DNA from: Mesotaenium endlicherianum
Taxonomy: Eukaryota; Streptophyta; Zygnematophyceae; Zygnematales; Mesotaeniaceae
Assembly (NCBI GenBank): GCA_009602735.1
Contig: WELA01007670.1
Span: forward strand, 96,424 to 139,245
Direction: 5' to 3'
DNA length: 42,822 nt
The notes under the pieces were generated by a model. It saw only the letters and a program-made list of their open reading frames with translations. It was not told the origin of the DNA and did no database searches. How positions within the stretch are numbered: position 1 is the stretch's first letter; each line of letters starts with the position of its first letter. The position numbers and the translations under genes were made by a program. Shown piece by piece: positions 32,108 through 40,397 of this stretch.

Positions 32108-32244
32108 GATTGAAACATCCAACACTTGCCTCCCTTTTTGGCTACAAAGCCCCATGTATTGTAGACTTCATTGCAGCAAAGCCTACTTGCTTATTATGCA
32201 TTGCTTGTGTCAATAGTGCGCACTCGACCGCCTAGCACATGACA
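32108..32244 (+). repeat. Block R'' of the nested element, second copy
   Basis: Matches 30725-30862 and ends CATGACA at the border with the resumed Ty3/gypsy LTR. Confidence 0.75.
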
Positions 32245-33057
32245 TTGTGCAAATTGACAAATCCTCGAGAAAGCAAAAATGAAAACTAACGTAGAATGTG
32301 TGCTTGTGAGAGTTGCTCTCACAATGACTTTTGCTAGTATTTATACTTGCACGACATGAGGCACTGGAGTGCTTCGAGTCACCACCTAGGGCACTGGTTC
32401 ATGTTCAACGTAAATGGACGAAGGGGTACGACCCATTCGGCCGAATGCTCGAAACGCGCCGTTTGGCCGTTTGGAGACTTTTCGACGGTCTCTGAAAAAC
32501 CGTTTCACGCCAGACGGGCGTTTTCGCGTTCACGCAACTTTTGAAAAGTCGCGACTGTTCGCGGAGTCGCGTACACATGATTTCGTCATGAACCGGGAGT
32601 TATAGGTGTGAACGTTTCAAACGACGAGTCGCGGGTTCGAATCCGCTCGGATGTAAAGTCGCTTTGCATATTATGTGTCATTTGACTTTTACAACTGTTC
32701 TTCATATTAACGACTGGTCGTAAATGCGAAGTCTATGACTGTGCATATCCGAAATATTGACAATCATATCAACTTAATCAATCCGAGATTTATAAAGTTA
32801 TCATCTCATAATTAATCAAAGTTACTTTATGAATAATTATGTTGTACTTTTGCAAAATAATCGAGTTACGTTACAACGCATTTTGCATTAGTATCTCGAT
32901 CGTTTCGCCAATTGACCAGGAATTAATCGGCACACGCGTGTGGCGAATAATTGAATGTGATGCAATCATTTATCATATAATATCATAAATAGTATAACAT
33001 ACTTTAGGTAATTGGGAAAACGTCCCAAATACGCCTAAAATAGCTCGGATCGTTACA
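32245..33057 (-). repeat. 5' LTR of the Ty3/gypsy element, second part
   Basis: Resumes with ttgtgcaaattgacaaatcctc, matching 19178 onward, and ends CGTTACA followed by the target duplication TGTGC. It also carries the tRNA-like B box at about 32632-32645. Confidence 0.9.
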
Positions 33058-33062
33058 TGTGC
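33058..33062. repeat. Target-site duplication (right) of the Ty3/gypsy composite
   Basis: TGTGC, matching 19089-19093. Host sequence then continues as gctctctctctcc, like the left copy at 4159. Confidence 0.9.
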
Positions 33063-33153
33063 GCTCTCTCTCTCCCCAAACCGTGCCCGCGCCCTCGCCC
33101 TCTCTCAGTTCAGACGGTCGTGCTCCGGATCTGACTCCCCCCACCCCCANAAG

Positions 33154-33927
33154 ATGCGCCTAATGCAGCGCGATCGTGCCTGCGACAAGCCCCTGGACCA
33201 GCTGCCCGATCTTGTGAAGGCACGCAACTACAAGGCGTTCATGCCCCCCGGGGCAGGCGCATGCGAGGGCCCCGTGCCTTTTCCTCCCAAGGACTTGGGC
33301 GACCTGCTGTGCAAGGAGATCGGGATGGTCGAGGGCGTGGGAGAGGTGGAGTGCGAGCTGGACCCCGACAGCGGCTGGGAGGGGGTGGCGGCAGACGCGG
33401 ACGGCATAGTGGAGGAGCTAGGCCAGGTTGTGCTTGCAGAGGAGGAGGAGGCAGGGGGGCTGTGGTCGGACGTGTCCGAGGTCGAGGATCCTGCGAGGGA
33501 GGAGGACGAGAACGCAACTGCCTCCGATCCCGCCCTCGCCGCCGCACGGGTGCTGTTGTCAGTCGAGGAGTTGGTCGAGTACCCCGCAGACCTGGACGAC
33601 AAGGAGTGGGGTGAGGTGGGGGAGGACGGGGGGGAGGACAATGTGGAGGCAGTGGACGACCCCTCCTTTGATGAGGGCGAGGCCAGCGATGACGACAACG
33701 GCGACAACGCCGTGGACAGGGACAAGGAGCGCATGCTTGGCTGGCTGCAGCAGGGCGCGAGCCTAAAGGAGATGTTTGACGACGTGGCAAAGAGGTACGC
33801 AGCGGACGCGGGCGTCTCCTTGCGAGGCGTGCCCGGCCCCCAGCCCCAAGATGCAGCATCCCACTCATCCCTGCCAGCTGGACGGGCCCAAGACGGGGGG
33901 CCCGTGGAGCCAGGTGCGAGGCTGTGA
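33154..33927 (+). CDS. Acidic hypothetical protein (257 aa)
   Basis: ATG at 33154 lies three bases after an n (33150), so the real start may be upstream in missing sequence. The first ~50 residues are mixed (MQRDRACDKPLDQLPDLVKA). Residues ~55-195 are very rich in Glu and Asp with few bases. The end has a short helical block (MLGWLQQGASLKEMFDDVAKR) and a Pro/Gly-rich tail. A truncated paralogue of the last ~45 residues sits at 37297-37434. The left copy of the locus lacks this frame. No family recognised; strong acidity would suit a histone- or RNA-associated linker, but that is a guess. Splicing at AGGCTGTGA is possible. Confidence 0.5.
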   Translation: MRLMQRDRACDKPLDQLPDLVKARNYKAFMPPGAGACEGPVPFPPKDLGDLLCKEIGMVEGVGEVECELDPDSGWEGVAADADGIVEELGQVVLAEEEEAGGLWSDVSEVEDPAREEDENATASDPALAAARVLLSVEELVEYPADLDDKEWGEVGEDGGEDNVEAVDDPSFDEGEASDDDNGDNAVDRDKERMLGWLQQGASLKEMFDDVAKRYAADAGVSLRGVPGPQPQDAASHSSLPAGRAQDGGPVEPGARL

Positions 33928-34025
33928 CCTCAACCTCCATTCTCTCTCGCTCTCGCTGCCCACAGCCCGAAGCTCTTGATTGCATGTTGAAGGGCGCGTA
34001 GGGAGGGAGGGGCTGGGCTCTTCTT

Positions 34026-34289
34026 ATGGGGGGGATGGGGGCGCCAGGGGGGGGGTTGCATGGCTCGGGCTCAGTCGTGGGTGGTGCACGTCAAGGCCTC
34101 ACTCTGGAGATCCAGCCCGGTCGCGTGGCCTCGCGCCAACTAACATTGCCCGTGCGGGGCAAGGGGAAGGCCGACGTGACTATAGCGCCCGGTCCATCTT
34201 CAGACTTGTATCCCAGCCTCCCCGCCAAGCTTTGTACCTGTGGCTTGGGGCCTGGACTGCTGCACCATGAGTGCCAATCTGCCGAGTAA
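34026..34289 (+). pseudogene. Conserved exon with CxC...HxC end, right copy
   Basis: Frame containing LTLEIQPGRVASRQLTLPVR and GKGKADVTIAPG, ending CTCGLGPGLLHHEC before SAE and TAA. The Cys/His arrangement could be part of a metal-binding site, but is too short to assign. A partial paralogue (37607-37690) keeps the first half. The left copy lacks it; its sequence resumes at gagtaagtgctcgcag (4212), equal to 34284. Confidence 0.4.
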
Positions 34290-34359
34290 GTGCTTGCAGC
34301 CCACTCGGCTGACTTTGCAGTGGCTTCTGGCTGTGGGGTTACGCCTGAGGTGTGCAGAC

Positions 34360-34473
34360 GGCAGCGATGACTATGATGACGATGACGACAATAACTGGGT
34401 TGCGCCTGAGGACCGACCGGGTACCGCCTTTCACTCCCTTCCACATTGGCTCGAGCTGCTCTTGCTGGCGTAG
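34360..34473 (+). pseudogene. Asp-rich exon, right copy
   Basis: After gtgcag (34354-34359) the frame reads SDDYDDDDDNNWVAPEDRPGT and ends with a hydrophobic stretch and TAG 34471-34473. Paralogue of 4287-4395 with whole-codon differences. Confidence 0.4.
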
Positions 34474-34474
34474 T

Positions 34475-36835
34475 TATGAGTGCTAATTTGGCTTGACCTA
34501 TGAGCGTGCATCCTGCTGGCGGCGCCTGACCTGCACACGGAGCCGCTTCTTTTGCACTGTGGGATGACAGAGGGTTCCAAGTGGGGCAACCGCAACGAGC
34601 CCGACAGCGAAGAATGAACGCCCCCTCCACAAGCTTGCTCAGGTTTGTCCTTGCGAGAATCTCACACGCTGTTCTCTCGCCGGAAAGGTATGACATGTTG
34701 CAACCAGAAGCGATGCTATGATCAGGGCCGAAGGGTGGGCTGGTGAAGTGTGCAATGATGCCCTTGCCTGGTTGCCCTAACCCACAGAAGGGACGGGCGG
34801 GCCGAGCAGGGATGGAGCGATGAGACGTGGAGGAGCATGACTCAAGTGTACTCTCATCGCAGGGGGAGCTGTCTTAGTCCGTCGCTCTCGTCGTATCACC
34901 GCATCACTTCGTGAAGACTCTGCTCACTTCATTGTTCGAGCACACACTATCTGGTCCCTGCATTCGTGGGTCAGTGATGAGGCCTTCATTCAGTTTTGCA
35001 AGCTAAAGACAATGCAATGGGGGCCACTTACCGTTGACATTGGACATTGATTCTTTCATTATGTTCTTTACACTTTGGGAACAAGCGTGTAACGATCCAG
35101 ACTTCTTAGGCAGTTGCTTTTCCTCCACTTCCTGCCCCCAACAAATGCTGTTTTGCCGCTCACATTGGCCTGTCAACATTTTCGATCAATGACATTTTCG
35201 ATTTCGAGTTCCAGCTTCGGGACTCGCTCTACTTTTGTTTTTGATCAATGACATTTTTGATTTCAAGTTCCAGGTTCAGGACCCGCACCACTTTTTTTCC
35301 GATCAATGAGCTTCAACTTCTTCTTTTTTGCCTCCGGCCGACCCATCGACGCCGACCTAAATTCAAACTCGACCTGTTGGAAATGCATGTCGATCAATGA
35401 CCATCCGAATCGAATGCCTCCAGCCCTTCCCTCCCTCATCGGCACTCTCGGTGTGAGCAAACGAGGGCGCACCCCTTTCCATCATTTTCCTCCTCCCTAC
35501 TCCCGCATCCGCCTTCCTCCTCCCCCTTTTTGCAGTGCTCGTCGTCGTCGTATCTGTGCATGGCGAGCCGGTCTGCAGACGACACACAGTAAATCCGAAT
35601 GCCAAAATCAATTTTGATCAATGACATTTTCGATTTTGAGTTCCAGTTCCGGGACTCGCACCACTTTCCTCATCATTGAGCTTCTTTTTGCCTCTTCATT
35701 TGCCCCCGTCTACCATTTGACCCACCGACGTGGACCCAAGCTCGACCTGTTGGGATCAATGACATTTTTGCATGTCTAAGCCGGAGCGAATGCCTCCTGC
35801 CCTTCCCTCCCTCATCATGTATCGGCACTCTCAGTGTGATCTGCGAGGGTTTCCCTCCTCCTCCTACTCCCGCATCTTCCTTCCTCCTCCCCCATTTTGC
35901 AGTACTCGTCGTCGTCGTATCCGTGCATGGCAAGCCGGTCAGCAGACGACAACACACAGCATATCTTAATGACATAATTGGTGACTCTAAGATCACACGA
36001 AGCACACACACACGTCGGCACTGGACTTGATCATCGTAACAAGGAGCGCGCGCCCTTGCCCTCCCACTCTCCACACCGATATTGCCATGGCCTATCCCGG
36101 CATGCCCTGGTGCAGTCGTCCATGTGCACCGTCGCCACCACCGGGCAGCGTCACCAGCAGCAGCGAGCTGCTATGAGCTGCTGTTGCAGGAGCATCCCGC
36201 CATACTCTTGGGAAACTCCTCTTGCGACCGCCACGACAACGACGACAAAGGCCCACCACCACGACGATGGAAAGAGGCACACACTCTCTCTTTGCTCCCA
36301 ATTCTACTTCATTCCTGCTACCTGCTCCCTGCATTTCCCTCCCTCCTTCCCTGCAACACCAACGTTCACTTGAGGTGACTCACGGGTGTGTGTTGTGTGT
36401 GCAATCTGTAGACTTGCACGGTGCTTCCTACCCGGCCGTGAGCGAGAAAGGTTTGCAGCAAATGCCGCCCATTACACTGGCGGCACTGGGGCTGCTAAGT
36501 CGAGCCCTGCACAACATTGTGAAGGCCTCTAGCTCCACAGAGTGACTGTGAGTACTCTCTTGTAGCCTGGATAGAATTGCCCCCTTGCCTCAGCAGCTCC
36601 AAAGCATACCCTCGCGACACGGTTTTGCTGCTCCTGCATCTCTGCCGTGTGTATGTTTTTTAGTGAGCCGCATGCACAGGAGCGTCATTTCATTCAAGAC
36701 ATCCCTCGATTGAATTGGGTTCCCACTCTCCTTATCTCTCTCTCCCTCACATTCTCTGGCTAGTATTCAAGTGTGCCCCAAGCTTTGAAATCTAAAATGT
36801 TTGTGAACATTATTCGAATGCTGCTTGTGTCCCCA

Positions 36836-36840
<5 letters not shown>
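34475..36840 (+). repeat. Right copy of the 2.5-kb downstream block
   Basis: Paralogue of 4400-6480 with additions. At 35183-35320 and again at 35616-35770 it contains tandem gatcaatgacatttttgatt units. The VHGKPVSRR segment is present twice (35410-35600, 35790-36030), against once in the left copy. The GLQQMPPITLAALGLLSRAL frame at 36450-36544 is one base out of register with the left copy upstream of Gly. No full gene recognised. Confidence 0.5.
35183..35790 (+). repeat. GATCAATGACATTTT tandem/interspersed repeat units
   Basis: Units start at about 35183, 35242, 35303, 35616 and 35755, with a further degenerate one at 37799. The core is gatcaatgacatttt followed by gatttcgagttccag and cgggactcgc. 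The spacing is about 60 bp in the first cluster. Absent from the left copy. Confidence 0.65.
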
Positions 36841-36841
<1 letters not shown>

Positions 36842-36906
<65 letters not shown>

Positions 36907-36907
36907 N

Positions 36908-36962
<55 letters not shown>
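36842..36962 (+). repeat. (CT)n microsatellite with gap character, right copy
   Basis: About 120 bases of CT with n at 36907. Flanks match those of the array at 6497-6637 (cccacacaaat before, catcagagc-like after). Length is uncertain. Confidence 0.95.
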
Positions 36963-36965
<3 letters not shown>

Positions 36966-37296
36966 TCAGGAGCATAGGAGCGTCATGCATGCAGGCTGAT
37001 CAGCAGGTAGATCACGTATTCCTCAAACCTCCTTACGAGTCCTGAAGTACAAATATTAGTGTAGATTCACATCTGTTCGCTCTGCTCACCCACACTCTCT
37101 CACTGTGTCGCTCTCCTTCTCCTCTCTCTCTATCGCTCATCATGTTTCTTGTACAAAGTGTGACCTCTATATATCTATTTCTCATCTTCATGATGGTGCA
37201 TAGCGTGCCCTGAGCTATGGAGTGTAGTATGCCCACAAACATGTTCACTATTTGCATGGTGTCTACACACACTCATTCTCTCTTATTAATCCGGCA

Positions 37297-37759
37297 AAGA
37301 GGTACGCGGCTGACGCGGGCCTCTCCAAGCCAGGCGTGCCCCGCCCCCAGCCCCAGGATCCAGCATCTGACTCATCCCTGCCAGTTGGGCGGGCCAGAGA
37401 CCTGTGCCTCGTGGAGCCAGGCGCGGAGCTATGACCTCATCCTCCACTCTCTCTTGGTCTCGCTGCCCATAGCCCTGAACCTCTCGATTGCATGCTAAAG
37501 GACGCGTGGAGAGGGAGCGGCTGGGGTTTTCTCAAGGGGGGATGGGGGCGCCGTGAGGGGGGGGGGCGTGCAAACATGACTCGAGCGCAGCCGTGGGCGG
37601 TACACGCCGGGGCCTCACTCTGAAGATCCAGCCCGGTCGCGCGGCCTCCCGCCAACCGACGCTGCCCATGCGGGGCAAGGGGAAGGCCTATTGTCGTGAA
37701 TGTGCAAAGACTTCAACACTGAGAGGAAAAATCGCAAGAGGGCTCTAACTCTGAACATA
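37297..37759 (+). pseudogene. Chimeric fragment: acidic-protein tail, CxC exon and a piece of recombinase exon
   Basis: 37297-37434 encodes KRYAADAGLS...PQPQDPASDSSLP, a copy of the end of the acidic frame (33790-33927). 37600-37690 copies the LTLEIQPGR exon (as LTLKIQPGR). At 37692-37759 the sequence switches to a diverged copy of domain B exon 2 start (DFNTERKNRKRALTLN), equal to about 13494-13561. The acceptor cag has become caa there. It is a patchwork of pieces of the same locus, truncated at 37759. Confidence 0.6.
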
Positions 37760-40397
37760 TTTGATTTTGGGTTTCAATGTTGGGACTTCTAGTTTTATTC
37801 TGATCAATGACATGCTGATTTGGAGTTTCAATTTTGGGACTTGTTTTCTAAGCTTCAACCTCTTTTGCCTCTTCACTGCCCCGTCGACAAATTGACCCAC
37901 CGACGTCGACCTTAGTTAAACTCAATTTGTTGGAAATGCATTGCCTCCAGCCCTCTCGCATCATATGTATATCCTAGTTATAGAATACGTGCGTATAGGT
38001 CGGTCGGGTGCGGATTATACGCTAAAATGCGTTGTATTTGCTAAATTAGGTGTATACGAAGTTTAATTCGACTAGATGATCGATCCTGGTCTATTGACCT
38101 CTTGGTTTTGGTTTTTCTTTACTTAGCCTCAATTAAAACTCTGGTTTGTATACACGTAAGCTTAAGACGGAATCGCAACCATGTTCGCCGCGGCCATGTT
38201 AGCGAGTGTGCACGCTCTTTGTGAGTTTCAAATATCTCGACAAATCGACTGTCGAGCTGATGGGAACCATTGACACGGGTAATGTTGTTCAAGATTGGCG
38301 ATATCTGTTGACGCCGTGCCACCAGGTCGCTGACGTGACTTTGTACGGTTAATTTGAGGGCAGCGTGCCGGATTGAAAAAATAATTTGGCCCTTGCACGC
38401 GCGTCCATTTTATTAGGCAATTTATTCACCGACACACGTATTTGGGTTGTTTTACGCCGACCTCTCACGTATAACGCCTGTGCAAATTCGAAATGCAAAT
38501 GCGACGTATTTGTATTCCATAACTAGGGTATATATCACCACCACCACCTGGGAGATTAATTATCGGCACTCTCGGTGTGAGCAAGGACGCACTCTTTCCA
38601 TCATAATCCCTCCTCCTCTTGCATCTTCCTTCCTCCTCCCCCTTTTGCAATGCTCGTCGACGTATCTGTGCATGGCAAGTCGGTCAACAGACACACAGTA
38701 TGTCTAAATGCCCAAAATCGATGATTCTAAAATTACACGAAACACACACGCACATCCACTGGACATGATCGTAACAAGGAGTGCGCCCCCTTGCCCTCCC
38801 TCTCTCCACACCGATATTGCCATGGCTTGTCCCGCCATCAGCATGCGCCGGTGCAATTGTCAATGTGCACCGTCGCCACCACCAAGCAGCGTCACCAGCA
38901 CATTTGCTCGATCTCGGGTTTCAATTTCGGGACTTGTATTTTTTACGGGCTTTCGGGGGTCGGTCTCGTTGACCCCCTTTTCTTTTCCTTTTTTTTCACT
39001 TTTATAATACTTGTTAATGTGCAATTGCGTAAGAGACTGCCAATCCCTCCACCTCCTCCTGAGCCAACCACTTCTATGACTGCCTACGACAAAATGAAAG
39101 GCACTGTTAGGCAAGCTTGCATATATCGGTCATCCCCCTCATCAAACGTGTCGAAAGATATTGTCAATGCATGGCGTAACCATGTCTTAAGTTCTACAAG
39201 TACGTTGTTCAGTTGCACGACTTCATCAATCTTATATTCTTTGAAAAGTTTAATTTCCGAATTTGATTTTCCCGTCTCGCGTACAGATTGACAACATTAA
39301 TTTTGACTTTCTCCACATTTGGAGATGTCCTTCCAACTCGTACAAGATTTCCATGAGCTGCCGTCTAATTGCTGCTCATGTTGGAGGCCTAATTTGATCT
39401 TCCGATTTTGATCTGCTGATCAACCCTCCCAGGTGCTACTCTCTTAGCAAGAAAGGAGCTTTGCGAGCTTTGTGAGGAGTCTTTTGAGGCACACAATGCA
39501 TAGCAATATGAAATGCTCCTAATGTTTCGATTGTAACTACTGGTGATGCCGGTGAGAGACAACCTTCCTGTAATTTAAGGCTCTTGGTGGCATTTGTACA
39601 TAACCCAAGGAACCGCAACTATGTTGGTCTATTAGTGTGGGTATGACAAGATATTTAAATTTCGGCTGCAGCGCATTAATCTTTCGATTTTTTATGTAGG
39701 GATGGAAAGTTTTAGCTTCATCGGCTAAGAAATAGACTTTTAGTGACACAACAGCCTAGTACATTGCACAAGCATGGCTCTTGTCACATGATGACCCACC
39801 TATGCACAGAGTGGAGGCATCTTCGAGACAATGCATGCCATGTTTTCTCTTTTGATGGCTTTGTGCGGTATAACAACTTAGATGCTACTACCGAAAGTTG
39901 CATTCCTAGTCTCAGACTTGTTACAGCAAGAAGCTACACATTCTAGGAACTCTACATTCTTTGGGTCTGTGATTCATATAGCTTCCTGCGCTCCACTTTG
40001 GAGTTTGTCGTTTCCCCGTTGTCCAACCTAGGAGCATTCATTCCCACCTCACTCCTCTCTACTTGCTGATGTGGAAACTATGCTGATTTATAGTCCACTA
40101 AACTACTCGACACAAAGCTAATAACTCTCAGATATCACACTCCTTGCTGGCCTGCCAACATAAACTGAGACTAAATCTTGCTATTGAGTATTCTCTATTG
40201 ATATCACAGTAAGCATGTGCCATCACTCTAAGAGCACGTCACAAGCACTAGAAGGTAAGCCCAACTACTTTATTGGCAATCAGCCAGCTAATGATTTTGT
40301 CATAGAAAAGGCTCACAAGTCCAAGTGAACTCCAAGTGCCTAGGCCCCAGCCAAAAAGAAAAAGCTTTCCGTCCATAATGGATCTAATTGCAAGATG
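37760..40397. other. Intergenic region with repeat fragments
   Basis: From 37780 to 37945 and 38556 to 38905 it repeats parts of the downstream block (third copy of the VHG segment, here disrupted). From 37945 to 38555 and from 38905 to 40397 it is AT-richer unique sequence. Frames up to about 165 codons occur but show no recognisable domain or coherent splice structure. The stretch immediately right of it (40200-40397) is probably the 3' untranslated region of the LSF1-like gene. Confidence 0.5.

Larger units (their letters stand above)
25317..32244 (+). mobile_element. Nested gag-protease retroelement without reverse transcriptase
   Basis: Inserted into the 5' LTR of the Ty3/gypsy element. 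It starts TGTCACG and ends CATGACA (an inverted repeat), with TTGT on both sides (25313-25316, 32245-32248). Order: block A (25317-26515), gag with two CCHC knuckles, repeat-rich spacer, aspartic protease, G-rich tract, block R (30725-30862), block A' (30865-32107), block R'' (32108-32244). No reverse transcriptase, RNase H or integrase is present, so it depends on enzymes in trans, like the TR-GAG class of non-autonomous plant elements. The A/R repeat order is not that of a simple two-LTR element; see findings. Confidence 0.75.
19094..33057 (-). mobile_element. Ty3/gypsy (chromovirus-type) LTR retrotransposon carrying a nested element
   Basis: Complete but dead element on the minus strand. 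LTRs begin TGTGACG and end CGTTACA (+ strand). The left (3') LTR is 19094-19986. The right (5') LTR is 25229-25316 plus 32245-33057, split by the nested element 25317-32244. On the minus strand the order is LTR, primer-binding site, leader, no recognisable gag, then protease-reverse transcriptase-RNase H-integrase-chromodomain, polypurine tract, LTR. Enzyme order and the chromodomain place it with Ty3/gypsy chromoviruses. Stops and frameshifts in pol and a mutated integrase triad show it cannot move by itself. The two LTRs differ at scattered positions, so the insertion is not recent. Confidence 0.9.

Noticed and set aside
39436..39749. Minus-strand frames with CLSPASPVVTIETLGAFHIAM and neighbours as a gene
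   Set aside because: Short, no domain, no coherent splice sites with neighbours. It may be a degraded transposon piece but I cannot support a call.
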